Shown: piece by piece, positions 37,401 through 51,500 of the stretch
How the letters are laid out: every line of letters begins with the position of its first letter
How positions within the stretch are numbered: the stretch's first letter is position 1
From: Malurus cyaneus samueli
Taxonomy: Eukaryota > Chordata > Aves > Passeriformes > Maluridae
Reading direction: 5' to 3'
DNA length: 64,000 bases
NCBI GenBank assembly: GCA_009741485.1
Contig: CM019216.1
Span: 44,234,440-44,298,439, forward strand
Program-made: the position numbers and the translations under genes
The notes under the pieces: model-generated
What the model saw: only the letters and a program-made list of their open reading frames with translations
The model's database searches: none
Told to the model about the DNA's origin: nothing

Positions 37401-39967
37401 CATGGTTTTAAACACACTTATCCTGCTCCTACACAAAGGTAAAATCTTGGGATTGATTTTTTTTGCTTTGGTCAGTTTTCTTTGCTATTAGAAAATATTC
37501 TGTTGCTAATGGATTAGGCCAATGCTAAAGCATGCTGTATAAAATGAACGCTGCACATTCCAGTCATGGCAGCTTGAGAGTTGAGACTTAAGTCAGGAAG
37601 CAGAGTGGGAGTGAGAGGGCAAAGTGTGTATTCATTTATGAGGGCACAGCCTGACATCTGTGTCTGGGTTATAATGTCAACGGAAAGATCAGATGGAAAA
37701 AAAAGATATTTTTTAACCTGTATTTGACATTTATTTCCTGGATGAAATCCAGAACAGGAAAAATCAAAGCAGGTAAAACATAAGTAGACATAATACACCT
37801 TTTAAAGAAGTGCCTTTAAAAATAGACAAGCAGACTTAAAAGCAAACAAGAAGAACTATAAGTCTTTTGAGTCCACAGAGTAGATTGAAAAAGATTCCAA
37901 GAGAACTGAGGTGGGAGAAATTAGATTTCTTTTTGATTACGTCTGGAAACAAATTGGGTTTAAATTAGATTTGTGCTGCAAAACAAACCTTGCACAGGAG
38001 GCTGATATATGTGTAGTTTTCAAGTTCACATCGAAGGCCTATTTTTTTAGCGGTTGAGGTAGTGATTTACTCAAGTACTTGATTACGTGCCAAATTATAT
38101 ATCTTGCTAAAGGAATGAAACTCAAATTCTTCTAATGTATTTATTCATCTAAAGTGAAGAAATTCAGTGGGCTTTTTTTTTGAAAGGGCCAGAGATGAAG
38201 AATATGCATTTAAATTACCTGTCAGTGCAGGATGGCTAATTAAATATGACTGAAATGTGGATGCATTTTTCACAGTTTTAATAAGTGAAATTTTGTGTGA
38301 AAGAGGATGAGAAATGGGAATAGCAATTCTTTGTAGTGTTTAGCTATATAGTTGAGCTTCACTATTCCAAAAAACAGAACTGTATTTCCTATTTTAGTAT
38401 TATTTAGGAATATCTTGCATTTTTCTTTTTAATGCACAATGCATAGAGTTTCCCCATCAAAAAAGAAGGAATTTTAATTTCTATGTAGAAAATTTTAGTT
38501 TAAAATTTCAAAAACTTCAGTTGATTTATGAAAAAAAATTGGCTGGTGTTATGCACTATACCAATGGCACATTATAGATGTATGGTTGCACATAGTATTC
38601 TGATATACATGGTGGTAACCTCACATGCTTCTTTGCTCTGTATTAAAAAGTCATTTTAATTCTCCACTCTTGTAATCCTCATATCTTGACCATATGAGAC
38701 TTCATTAGCATTAGTTTTAATAAGCTTGGACACATTTTCTGTGAAATTTTTTCTACACCTCAAAAACAGATTGTAGGTTGCTAATAACACTTACACAGTA
38801 TTTAAAGGAACAAAACCCAAAATATCTTTGAAATAAATAGGTCATCACTGCATCTCCATTACTAGTGAAAGTGAAGAAGAATCACACATATAAGCACCCA
38901 GAGATAAAATGGAAATATTAATTCTGGAAATGTAGAATGTACTCAGTATTGTTTTAATTTATTTCTAATCAATAAATTCTTATAAGCTGAAATTGGTTCA
39001 TATTAAATAAAAAATTAGTGAGAAATAGAGGCATGAGGAGGAAAAAAAAGACTACTTCTATATACACTCTCTTTTGAAAGTTACTTTTAAATAGAATGCA
39101 TTTTTCATTAATTTGAGTCAATAATAAAAGCTAAAGATCTGTTAACATAGTTAAAATTTTTAATCACCCAAATATGTTAGATTTGCATTTAAACAAGTGA
39201 TATATATATTAAAAAAACCCAAACAACCATCTTGCTCATAAAAGTTTAACATTCATTAATATTTTAGTAGAATTTCCCATATACACTTGCACATGCACAT
39301 ACTCATATACCTACATATATAAAGGTCTTCAGAATTTTGAATAACCTTGAATTCAATCTCCTTGTTTCATTAGGTGAAAACAAAGTTTTATTTCACTATC
39401 TTATATATTAGGGATGTACACAAAGGGAAAACCTTTAAATTCTTCTCATCTAGGAGAATTCGTGGAATAATTCACCTGTTTAAGTGAAGAGGCTAAATAA
39501 ACTTGTTTTATACTCAGAATCATTTTCACAAGGAAAAAGAGGTTTAATTCAATTATTATTTTCTTGAAAAGCAAATTAATCAGACTATATAAAACATCAT
39601 CCATTAATAAAAGCTCTAACCAGTGCAATCAAATTTCTTTATACCTTAGCAGGGATTTCAAAAACTCAAGAAGAGAGTGGACTGTAATTTTTCTGTTAAT
39701 AATAAAAAAATTTAAATGACCCTGAATGCTTATGGAAATATATGCCATCCTCTGAATTCATAGAAGTTCATCCTTACAGGAGTAACTAAATATTTTGCCA
39801 GATATTAAAACATGACCACAATCTTGTTTGGAACTTCATTACATTTTCATGCATTCCCTCACAGTAAAAAAGTTGTTTTAATAGTTTTAGATACCAATAA
39901 TGTTTCATAACTTACAGCAAAAGCTTCAAAAGAAAACAAGAAATCTTTAATTTAACTTCCTGGCATT
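34417..39967. other. Non-coding stretch
   Basis: Very AT-rich unique sequence with many short homopolymers. The one organised feature I see is a cluster of AATCA/TGATT pentamers at 35699-35779. No gene recognised. Confidence 0.6.
35699..35779. promoter_or_regulatory. Helically spaced AATCA/TGATT cluster
   Basis: The pentamer AATCA or its complement TGATT starts at 35699, 35710, 35720, 35730, 35751 and 35775. The first five fall about 10-10.5 bp apart or at twice that distance, so they would lie on one face of the helix. TGAT is a core bound by PBX/TALE-class homeodomain proteins, among others. Function is inferred only; degenerate simple repeat decay is the alternative. Confidence 0.3.
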
Positions 39968-39994
39968 AAAAAAAAAAAAAAAAAAAAAAAAAAA
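39968..39994. repeat. Poly(A) tract, 27 bp
   Basis: Uninterrupted run of 27 A followed by more A-rich sequence to about 40020. No retroposed body was identified to its left. Confidence 0.95.
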
Positions 39995-40639
39995 CCAACA
40001 AAAAAAATCAGAAAAAAACCCCCTACATTTTATTCTGTAAACACACTTGATTTCCCGTCATGGCTATGGTTTCGACATATTCATTCAATCCAAGAATTCA
40101 GATGATGGATTTGTGAAATGTCAGATTTCCTTCCAAAGCATTCAAAACTGCAACACTGACTGCAGGACAAATGAATGCTATTTAGAAGAAATACATCAGT
40201 CATGGAAATGATCATGCTGTAAGTCCTGTTCAATACCTTACAGACTATTAAACAGGCAAAAGAGAAGCAAGTTTGCTTAGGATATTATGACAGATTGTGA
40301 AAATGAATAATAGTAATGCATTCCTGTAGTCTTACACTGCCAATATTAACATGAAAAATTATCAATCATTTATCCATCAAAGAATGCTGAGTTTCCAAGT
40401 CTCAGTTATTATTGAATTCCTGTATTTGAAGGAATAGAGAATATAATGAAATAGGTTTAGTGATTGAGTTTAATGGAGCATCTTACTGCATTGTTATACC
40501 AAAAGGCTTTCTTTATCACCAGTAAAGCTGAAGATTTAAAAGAGGTATTTCATACTAGATCACAAAGATAATGAAAGATATCAGAAGGTCTCAATATAAT
40601 GACATAATGTACCTCCAGAAATCTGATTATGGGAATGTA

Positions 40640-40671
40640 TTTTTTTTTTTTTTTTTGGGGGAGGGGGGGGG
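40640..40671. repeat. T17-G5-A-G9 composite run
   Basis: Seventeen T are followed directly by five G, one A and nine G. The abrupt T-to-G switch is unusual in this AT-rich setting, and the run is likely to be hard to sequence. Confidence 0.85.
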
Positions 40672-43304
40672 CGATCCTGGAAGAAAATTAATCATTTTTG
40701 TATGCCTAAAGTTTCTGAGCTGAAGAACTGTTCATTACAAAATATCACAAATCATATATGGCAAATGACACAAATGAAACCACTGCTCATTTAGGATCCT
40801 TGCTCTAAATCCACTGGAAACTCTGCTTGGATTCCACTTTAAGAAAAACAGGATTTGGATCATTCCTTTTGTTGAGGAGAAAGTGGAGAAGTTAAAGTTT
40901 TAAATGAATTACCAGAATTGTATAATCTACAACATGAATAAATCTTCAATGCTGTAAACAGGGAGACAGACTGATATGGTGAAAATGCCAAAATGCCTGT
41001 ATTTATTAAAGCTCTGTCCCAGTGTTCACACCTTTCTTATTTCTCTTTTAGAGTCAATGAGGGACAAAGGAGGGTGTTATAATTTCTTTGTGTCTAGGGT
41101 TTGCATTTCATTCTTCCATGACAGACAAAAAAATCTCTCTGGCATTGAACTGCTAGAAGCCAGATGATTCTTTTCTTAACTTCATTAACTGGTGCCTACA
41201 ACATGCTGCAATATAATTGTCCTGTAAACACATACTTACATATCTTTATATTAGTGATGATTGCTGCATGAAAATATTTCCAACCTTGATCTAGCAAAAG
41301 AACTATGTATATATGTGTAAGATGAGCTCAGGGAGACTCCTGGCTGTCACAATGTCACACTTTCACTGGGAGAAGAGCCACCTGGCTTTAGCCCTCTGGG
41401 TGACTCCCTTTCCATACGGTAGTTTATGTGGTGCATTGTATTTAAGCATTTAAACCTTTAAGATTTTGCAAAAACAAACAAACAATCCCTCAAGGACATA
41501 TAATAAAGAAAATAAAGAGAAGAATTATAATTACAAAATTATTTAAATTAAAAATGGCAAAAAAAGCCTGTTTTCCAGTAGTGTTGTGATAAAGGGTGTC
41601 TAAATACAGTGTCTGATTCTCCTCTTTAACTGGAGATTTCAAAATCTAAACATTTGGATGCTTTTCTTAAATTCTTCTCCTCCCAGCTTCATCTCCAAGA
41701 AATCCTTACCTCGAACCCAGTCAAACACTTTCAACAGGTTCCTACTGAAAACATACAGACTAATTTATTGCACAGTAAACATGACAAAATATGGAGTTTT
41801 TTAAGTTTTAATTTGTATTGCCTTTCATATTATTGCTATTATGATCTCTGAGATTGTATTTCTGCTCTACAGACGCTCTCTTTTAACAGCAGCACTACAT
41901 TTGAAGATTTGATTTGTGCAGTTCTTTGTTTGAATAAGAAAATAGTCAGAATTGTTTTCTGTTTCACCAAAACATGTCAAAGAAAATCAACGTGTTTTTC
42001 TTAGAATGCAACAATATAACAATGAAGTGACAAGCAATGTCTTTAAAGTGCCTTCAAGGTTGAAAGCATATTAGAGTAATAGCCATTAGTCTGCATGTGT
42101 GTGCCTTGCTAGGAGTTCTGCAGCACAGTATTATATTTGATTACTCAACTAAAAACCATCATCCATTAACCCCCAGAGAGTTACAGCTACCTCAGCATGC
42201 CTCTGGCCATGCCATCTAGTGTGTCCCTATTATTTTAAATGTTATAGGAGGAACACTAGGACATACAGAAATACCCTAAGGTCGTTCTTTGTCATTACAA
42301 TTAAAGTTAGGGAGGAAAATGTATCCCCTTTCCAATGTTACTGCTGTCAGTAGAGCAGCAACATGACAGAGGAATCTGGCATAAGTATGCAAGGGCATTA
42401 ATGGGTTAAGCATCAATAGTACTAGAAGAAAAGCTATGGAGGAAAAATTCATGCTTGTCAGAACAAAGCTAGTATTTTCATTTTTCTGGAAGTATGAGAG
42501 GATTTTGCTATTTCCTCCCACTAAAAATATGCAGAATTGCAAATGATTCTCCAGTGGTTTGTTTGTATTACTAGTCCTAATAATTAATGGTTTCATTGTA
42601 TCAGAGTTCAGATTTTCTAGTAAGGTTTGAATGTTGTTTCTGTGGTTAAGAAGGATAAATTTTGATTTTTTATTTGTTTTGAAGAATTCATAATATAAAA
42701 AACATTGCAATTTGTAGAGAAAACACTGGCTCAAAAATACATACAAAAAGTGCTTTAAAAACTTTTAAATATTCAAGAAACATATAGTGTATTTAATAAC
42801 TAACTTTCTCAGGTTTTTTTACCTTCCCTTCCTAGCATAGAAAGGTCTTAAGGGAACCATTAGAAAGTTTCTAAGAGTGTACTCCAGCATTATGCTGCAG
42901 ATCACACAGCACAGTCAGAAGCAGAGTTCTGTTGTGGTAACTATTTTCTCATCACAAAGGAGGGCACAACCTGCACTACAAAATACTTTTTGTGTAGTAG
43001 AACAATCCTATCCTGACTTTTTTTTAAAACCCAAGTAAATTATATAAATACATATGTCAAACTACCACTTACACTTTCAATATTTTCTCATGCTTTCAAT
43101 TTGTTTGCTTTATTTACTGGTGTTCCACTTTTGACTATCCTCTTAACATTTTCTGGAAGCAGATATAATTGTGGCCAAAATTCCTGATTAGAATCACATC
43201 TCCATCCACTTCTTTAAGTTATAATTCTGGCTCCACATCATCACAACAATTATGGAATTTGAGAGTTTAAAAATGCTGGATTCTCAGATTTGTAGTGATC
43301 TTTT

Positions 43305-43325
43305 ATATGAATCAATGATTCATAT
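43305..43325. repeat. 21-bp near-perfect palindrome
   Basis: ATATGAATCA and TGATTCATAT are exact reverse complements around one central A. It is a candidate dyad site for a DNA-binding dimer. Confidence 0.75.
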
Positions 43326-46202
43326 TGATTAATCACCAGTTTGCCTAAACTGCATTTTGTATTCTTTGTTTTATGTATATTAACAAAACTAAACAAAAAG
43401 AAAATTACACAAAGCATGTCTCTAAAGCTATGTTAAAACTGAACCAGCTATTGCAATGACATTAAAATATTTGTTGAAACCTATGGGTATAAATTTAATT
43501 TTCAATACACACCTTTATCTATGTAACAGAAAATACTGAAAGGCTTAATTAATTCTTGATTGTAAAACACTTAAGGAGTCTTTGAAAAAATGGCACGTGC
43601 ATTCAAAACATCATTTTTTACAGTGGTAACTCACAAAGATCTTAATATTTTGACTTATATAAGAATATTCATCTCTCTGTTTAATATTTTTGAGAGGGGT
43701 TTTTTTTCTTCCCCTGTATTAGGTCCAAATTCAAACAGTAAACTCTCTTGGGCAATTCAGGGCAGCTGGGCATAAAAGCCTGTATGCATGCTGTCTTTCC
43801 AGTCAACCATATAATGCAACACTTTGCTGTCTCCATTAAAAGACTTACTTTGCACCATATCATGCATTTCATAATATTTCCATCTAAATGCAGATTTTTC
43901 TGTTCCATGTGTAGCATCCAGTCAGGTTTTCCATAAAAATACCAGCGGGACAGAACATTGAAATTCACTTTGCATATTAAAGAAATCTCTCGTAGATTCC
44001 TTTTATTTGTTTTATCAACTCAAGCAATAAACAAGAAAATTAGAGTTTCAGCAAAGATGGAGAAAACATTTATGATTTTATCAGACTTCATTTTTTTTTT
44101 TCCTTGCTTAGGCAATTTACAGACTCTTAAGAGCAGGTAATTTTAAAAACTTGCACTGATGAATGGCATAAGTCCACTTATATCATTTGAGCCAAGTGCA
44201 GTCCATTTTGCACGCGATGCCCAATGAGAACTTCACTTTGAGCAACACATATATCGAACGCTTTTGTTCCCAATATTTACAACACATTTAATATCTGTCC
44301 CATAGGAATTTGTTTTCTTTGAAAGCATTATTGTAAATGTCATAATATTGTCTGATATTGCTCTCTGATGTGCACAGGCAGGAAAGAAAAATAAAAGCCA
44401 AAAAAACACAAGCAAAAAATAGAATACATTAGATAGCAGAACTGTCATCACAAACACTCTGTTCTAATTCCAAAAAGAGAAGACAATCAAAACTGTCATT
44501 TTCAAGCTGAATAAGTGCGGCTGGACTAGATTTATATTGTAATAAGTTGTTTATTAGAAATTGTTATATTGCACATTAATCAAAAACTGAAAAATAATGC
44601 AGTTTATTTTTTTTTAAAAGCCACATCAGAAAATGGTTCTGCAACTTCCAATGTGAGTGTTTTTATTATATTTAAATAATGTTATAATTTTAAAATAGAG
44701 AAGGTAGTTGACTTTTACATATCAATTTTCTCTATTTTCAGATAACTTGTAAACATTAAATTTGTGTTTTAGAGAAAGACTGTTTTACGGTTTGTGTAGA
44801 AAATATGATCATAAGTGCCTACGCTTGATTTATTTATTATTTTTATAAAATTCTCCTAAACCACCCAAAATTTTACCAAACCAAGAATACATCACCATCT
44901 TAGTACAGATGTAGTTCAACACTGCAGAGATATGTATGGAATATCCAGGAAGATTTTCACAGAAAGCCTGCAAGTTTTCCTTCTGTTATTTCAGTGCAGC
45001 TGCTGGGATGTCCCAGAGTGACGGCAGCAGCTCCACTTTGGTTGCTGCTGACCTCCGCCTTGTATGACCTCTGTTTTGATTTTATCTTGGGACAGAATGG
45101 GAAGTGCTTTTGCACCCTGAACCACCAAAACAGGGAGCGCACAGACGGATAAACAGGTAACTCAGAGTACCTTCAGCCCTGGACATCTTGGCTGGGGGCA
45201 GCTGGCTTGACCCTACAGTCTGTTTCTTGGGACAAAATCATCTGCCATCACCAGCCCTTTGTTTTCTTTCACCAGCAAGCAGCACTCCAGAGACTTTTAG
45301 CTCACTTGCTGTATCTCACCTGCTCTGCCCCTTCATTTTCCAAATGGTTCCTGGTAAAGTTTATAAAGAACTTGCTCCTAGCAGGAGAATTTTGTCTTCT
45401 CCAAGTTTTCAGACTATACAGTCTGAGAATGGTGCACAGCTAAGTATTCCAGCATAGACAGGTCCAGACTGATACATAGCCTTGAAAAAAGCAGGGAAAT
45501 TGCTTGATGCTTTAAAGTGTTTTTTTGTCATTTCCAAGAATGATAGATTTATTAATAAAATTACATAAATAAAAATAAGCAGAAACAGCACTGTTTAAGA
45601 TCTAACAGTATTTTGCCAAACTTAAGTGAATTAATCTCATGGTTCACTGGCTGGATGGTCTTTATCTCTCTGTTACTGTACTGATATGTGTGGTGTTTTA
45701 TCTTGGGAAGAATATTATTTACATGCCTTAATCTTCATCTTGGTTTGCTAAAATATTCTTATTCAAATTTGCCATGAATGCAAAGTAATATGCAATTATG
45801 TGTAATAGAGGGAAAGAGCAACTTCTGGATCAGAGCACATTTAGGTTGCAAAGCTATCATCTAAAATATCAAAATAAATATTAACTTCATTAGCATTTGC
45901 AAATACTTCAAGGTTGCTCCAAAAATCATCAGAAAAAAAATGAATACAATTAAGATTAAAATTATTCTGTTTTTATTCAAGCACAGAATAGAAAAAGTTC
46001 TCTCTCCATTTCACAGGAGACTTTTGTTGTTGCAATGTTTTTGTGGTGTAGCAATTATTTGAAATTTAATAGGTCAGAATACAGAGTGCTGGTAGCAGGA
46101 ATCCTTGGTGGGAAGAGAACACAAAGGTTTCAGACACACAGACAAACTGGAGTGAGCTCAGTGAGAGGTCCCCAGCCAGCTGGGAATGGAATATTTGTTC
46201 CC

Positions 46203-46245
46203 TCAAGGAAAGGCTGAGGGATGGGGCAGCTTAGCCTGGGGACTG
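46203..46245 (+). mobile_element. Possible CR1 scrap
   Basis: CAAGGAAAGGCTGAGGGATG followed by GCAGCTTAGCCTGGGGA resembles the CR1 stretch coding for the conserved GLFSLE motif. Only about 40 bp are similar and the flanks do not continue as CR1. Confidence 0.3.
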
Positions 46246-47072
46246 TTGTAATGCTGGCCCTGGGCTCCAGTACCAGTCAGAAGGTGGGCAGGTACCCGAA
46301 ATGTTCTGGCTGAAAACTCCTTTGGTTTACGAACCAAAGTTATCCCTAAGGAGTTAATTCTGTCATGCCATTTCCCCAAATCATTAGTCTCTGGAAATAA
46401 CGAAGGACTTTTCATCTGGAACAAAAAGAGTTATTAAAGAGGAGACATGAAGAAAAGGAATGAGTTCAACACTTGACTTTAAAGGATCTGCTGTTTACGT
46501 TTGACTCAGCTGCTGCAGTTTCTCAGGTCAACAATCTGGCTGCAGGACTATGGGGGACATCAAGTAATCAGAGGGATCATTGACTGCGCTAGAACTTGGA
46601 GTGCTGATATGATGTGCAGCCTCTCCTGTCCTTATTTCTGTAGAAAAAGGGTTTCACTTTTTGCTTACAGCACTTTCAGGGCAAACGACTGCAGCTCTGA
46701 GTACCATGTGCTGCCCTGAGAGCAGGACTTGTTCCCAGATACACAGCAGCCATTCCAGCGAGATAGGAATTGATTACATGATACTTGTTTTTGAGGTGGG
46801 GAGGCAGGTGATTCACTAAGAATGACCCTGAGGGAGCTACAGATCTGTGGCATAATATATCTTCAGATATAATGGTTTCCCATTATTCTCTTCAATGATT
46901 TTTGTTTAATGGTAAATTATGTACAATATAAAAATAAATACAAAAGAAGGACAAACATTTTCTATTTTTTTCTTTTCCAATTTTACCAAATTAAAAATAA
47001 ATTAACTTCTTCACACTACTTGTTGTTTGGGTCTTCCTTCTCTCCCCTGGCCCCCTCTGTTCTCTCTTTAGG

Positions 47073-47103
<31 letters not shown>
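47073..47103. repeat. Poly(A) tract, 31 bp
   Basis: Uninterrupted run of 31 A preceded by a C/T-rich stretch. No target-site duplication or retroposed gene was recognised. Confidence 0.95.
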
Positions 47104-47105
<2 letters not shown>

Positions 47106-47463
47106 AAAAAAAGAGTTGTGATTGCTCTTACATATCTTGAAGCAATTTTTCTATGTGTATTCATAGGCATACTATAGCCCATCATTACCAACAGTTTCTT
47201 TTTCATATAATTTTTTTTCATGTTTTAATGACTAAGAAATACTTTCCTGTACAGAGACGGCAGAACACTGTTCTCTACTGTATGATGTTTTGGCTTTCTT
47301 TGCTAGTCTCAAGAGTTATTTTAATTTTTTCCAGAGCATTTTAACACATTATTTTCAGCTGTAATATCAATGCATACTCTAATCTTTACTTCAAATTAAT
47401 CTTTGGACCTTTCTTTAAACTAAAAGCTACAAAAGCAATTGACAATCTTCACTTTCCCACAGC

Positions 47464-47560
47464 CTTCTTTCTGATTCTTTCTATTCTTTTCTTTTCTTTC
47501 TATTTCTTATTCTTTCTCATTCTTTCTTTTTCTTTCTTTCTTATTGTTTCATATTTTTTC
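47464..47560. repeat. Polypyrimidine (TTCTTT)n tract
   Basis: About 95 bp of almost pure C and T built from TTCTTT, TTTCT and CTTT units, with occasional A. It is a degenerate microsatellite of the type that can form triplex DNA. Confidence 0.9.
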
Positions 47561-48509
47561 TTATTAACTTGGACCTGAGTCTTATGTGAGACTGCCACAT
47601 GCATAGATAAGCACACCCCACCACCTTATTCTGGTGCCATCATTCGCTTGCATATTATTTATATTTTATCAAAGGTGTCTCTTCATCTCTGTCCTGCATT
47701 CCTTTTAAACATTGGACATTTTATTTTGCTAACTACAGTGGTGGTTTGGAATTAAAGTCAATTTACACATTCAGCATTTACAGTGAAGACAGGATGTCAT
47801 CTAAACAAAAAATTCATGAAAGTAAATGGAAACCCATTTGATAAAATACTCTGAAAAAGTACTGTATGATGAAAAGTGCACTCATGCTCACTAAATAATA
47901 CAGTTACTGATGTTGATTTGGATAAGACCTTACATTGCTACCAATTGATTGCATTATTAGACAGCAATATTTTAAACAAATGCAGCATACCAAAAAATAT
48001 TTGTTTCTCTGAAACCTGATTAAATTTGTCTTTTCTTTCCAAAATTTTTTCATTAAAGGAAGGAAAAAAAGAGTTCTGGATTATTTTCAAACACTATTCC
48101 ATCCTGTGACACAAAGATTTAGGCTAATTTGTTTACTTATGATAAAAAATAAAAAAATAAATTAAAAAAAAAAGATAAAAACCTGTGCTGTACTTTTACT
48201 TATTGAGTAATATATTTTTAAGAAAAATAAAATCCAAAAATAGGCGGTTAAAGGCACAGATGTTATTTTATTTGTTTCAGTACTGATTAAAGTTATCATG
48301 AAAGATAACGATATCTATAGCTTTTTTACAATACATTCTTTTTTTGTGCTTCTTTTACCCCTGTTCAGCTATTTTATTAATATTTTGATAGCAGTACTTT
48401 TAAATAAGATTGTCAAATTACTAATGGTCAAATGACTAATCACTTTTGTATGACTTGCCTTTCCCTAACAATCTCAGGGTGATATTTTTGTTTTCACAGG
48501 CACACAAAC

Positions 48510-48529
48510 CCTTTTTTTTAAAAAAAAGG
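48510..48529. repeat. Perfect 20-bp T8A8 palindrome
   Basis: CC, eight T, eight A, GG, with no spacer. Confidence 0.9.
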
Positions 48530-51500
48530 AAAAATGTTCTTTTCCTTTGCTTCAAAGAATTCTATTAACAATTTTATTACTATAGTTTGTGGCATTTATG
48601 TTTTGGATCAAAGGCTTACCATCTGTTGTTTGGAAGAGATGCATCTGCATCCCTGTTTCTTCTGATGAGCAAAGTGGGAAAGAAGAAAACAAAGAGGAAA
48701 GGTCATTTCCAAGATGAGGTTTTTTTTTTAAATGGCCCTTGAACAAAACCTCTGACTTTTAAAGATTCCAGTGTGTTTGGATTTGCCCTGTTTTAAAGTA
48801 CAAGTGCTCACACTTGTGCGTCCTGTCTCAGCTGCCAAGGGATTTCCACCAGTTAAAGGCTGAACTGCCTGTTCTCAGTGCTGATCCAGTGACCAAAGCT
48901 CTGGCCCACTTCCTCACTCAGTTCCTGCAGGCTCTGAACTTTAATTGCAGCACAAAATGAGGTGATTTTCATATGGATGCAAGAACAGCAGCAGCAAGGG
49001 CTCGATACAATAGTGACTCAAGCGTGCAGAGACATACTTTTGTTCCTTTGTTCTCAGCACCAGACTGGAAAAAAAGCAACATGGCAATCAACATCCTCAC
49101 TTCAAAAAGAGGATTTAAGAGTTACACTGAGGTAGCAAAAGGAATAACTGAGAGTCGGATGCCTAAGAAGGCAGCTGGAGTCTCTTGTATGCGCTAAGAG
49201 GTTGCAGCAGGCTGGCTGAAGAAAATAGGGAAACTGTGAATGGAGTGAGTAGGAAGAGACTGCAGAGGGAAACCCAGAGAATCTGAGGTGAAGGCAGTGC
49301 TTGTGAGAGCACACAGAGGTTGGAGCTGAAATCATTATTATACTGCTAAACATCATAAAACTCATAGATATATATGTGTTTATATGCAGAGGTAAACATA
49401 TCCATTTCTGGCCCTTGTGTAAACTAGGAAACTGGTATTGTAACCTCATAATTAATTAGTTAATAGCAGAAGCTCTGAATATTCTAAGCCGTGTAATGAT
49501 TCATGAAGATATTAACAATTTTGTAAGATTTGTTCATTCATCTTCGTCAAAAATGAAAAAAAAATACGATTCTGTTTGTCTCCCTTCTCCTTTTCTCTTC
49601 TCTCTATCATACTCAAATTACAGTGCATGAAGATTTTGAATACTAAAAACTAAGAATCTAAAAGTTACAAAACTCTTTATAGGTTGCTCTTCAATGCTTC
49701 ATCATGAACCAGGATCATTCTATCATTTTTAGGATCTATCTGTAGATGTTAAATAGGTTCAAAGAGAGAAATGATAGTTGTGATGTCAGGAGACAAACTT
49801 GACATTTCTTGTCACCTCATTACAGTTATGCACACCCAGAGAGATGTTAGACCATTTTGATATATTCATTATGCAGCCTTGCCATTTTCTTCAGTTATCT
49901 CTCATGGTCACTGTCAGCATCAAACGTTGCATAGAGGTCAACAAAGATGAGAAGTGATGTTTATCCATCACTGCCAACAGTATCTTGGGATCTGGGTTCT
50001 GATGTGCATCCAGATTGTGTTGAGGATTAGACACTTGCTACAGGCTGGTTGTTTCTTCCCTCAATAGTCTGTCATTGCTATAAGAACACCACAGAAAATA
50101 TCAGCAATGCTGTGCCCCTTGTGCCTGCCTGCTGTCACCGAGACTCAAAGATCAATAGGAGTGACTGTGGCTGGTCTCTGATTTCTTACTGTTCATTATC
50201 TTCAGGTTGAGATGTGTGACAGAACGCTGCCCTGTGCCTGGGAAAAGGGAGGAAGGACTTCAGTGAGAAGCTGAAATAAGAACCTGCATCAGAAAATGGC
50301 CAGTCATAAAGCTCTACTTTGTGACATCTCAGGGATGCAGTAAAATGAAAATCTGTCCACTGGGCAGCAGCTCAATACACAAAAAATATGTCTTTGATTT
50401 GTGAGCTATGCCATTAGCTGTAGATATAGCACCACACAGAATCCAGCTTCAGTGTGTAAGAAAAGCTCTGTGAAAGGAACCTTTCTAATAAAGGTCTTCA
50501 CTTCAGGGTATCACAGAAAGGATGGCCAATAAAAAGGTTCTGCCTCAATTTTGGAACTTAGCACAGCAATTAGCAGTATTAAGACTAATTCCATTGCTAA
50601 GAAAACCTGAAGATACTTGGAAATTGTATAGCTCAGTTTAAAACTCTATCTAGAATTGTACTCAGGAAATCATTCCACCAGTCCAAAGACACAAGCTTTT
50701 ATTTTCCTTGAGTAAAAGACAATGGGGGCAGAGGGGAAGAGATATGAACATACCAGCTGAGAATATATGCTGAGTGAAGCATGTTAAGGTAAAATATAAG
50801 CAAAATTTTAAAGTTTTCAAAATGCAGCTGTTAATCATAAGTGTCAAAGAAAAGCCTGTTTAGGAAAATAACTGTTACTGTTCATCTTGTACCTTGAAAA
50901 AGCTGGAACATAAAGTCACAACACTCCATTCTTGTTTGCACAGTTTATTAACTCTTGGTCAATATGGGGCTATGATGTTCCCATGCTAAAGAAAAGCCTT
51001 CAAAATCCTTCAAGTAAAATATCTGGTAGCTAGGAAATATTCCAAAATGTAGAAAGCATGTAGCTTCCAGCAACTCAGTAGACTTTTTTTCATCTAAGAC
51101 CAGGGGACTTAAGACAATTCATCACATACTTCAACATGAACTTTAAGATAAACATCTTTGGGATGGAAATGCACAAAAACATCTGGACATGCAAGGTCAC
51201 TTTAAAGTGCAGCAGGACAGCTGGGTGTCAGGAGTGATGATTCACAGCTATGGGCATGTTGAGACAGACAGCAGTGTGTACGGCAGCCACTGGGAAAGCC
51301 AACACAGCCACACAGGAACCTCATGCAGAACACCTTTATGAAGATTGTTATGGTTTAGGTTCTTGAAGGCTGTGGTTGGTAACTATTTAATCCAAAGAAC
51401 ACTGCAAACCACGTCATTTTCTCCCATATGAAGCTTTAGCCTAAATTTTCGGGTCTGAAGCCTGTCATGATATTTAGCCAGAGACTGACTTTTTGGATGA

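Larger units (their letters stand above)
40021..47072. other. Non-coding stretch
   Basis: AT-rich unique sequence. Included are a T17-G5-A-G9 composite run (40640-40671), a 21-bp palindrome (43305-43325), a 25-bp acceptor/donor-bounded segment at 44112-44136, and a possible CR1 scrap at 46203-46245. The 156-codon minus-strand frame at 42276-42746 has one hydrophobic stretch but no family features; a frame of that length is not surprising in this much sequence. Confidence 0.5.

Noticed and set aside
42276..42746. 156-codon minus-strand frame with a hydrophobic stretch
   Set aside because: No family motif, no splice or promoter context, composition same as flanks. One frame of this size is expected by chance in 64 kb read in six frames.
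44112..44136. 25-bp segment between a strong acceptor and GTAATT
   Set aside because: Too short and with a weak donor; likely chance next to a T-rich run.
45320..45377. 58-bp minus-strand segment between CTGCTAG and GTGAGA
   Set aside because: Splice-like ends, but no composition change. Such pairs are expected several times in this window.
46035..46424. Possible second LTR
   Set aside because: The region is GC-richer and has a CR1-like scrap, but I find no TG...CA ends, TATA/polyadenylation order or target-site duplication.
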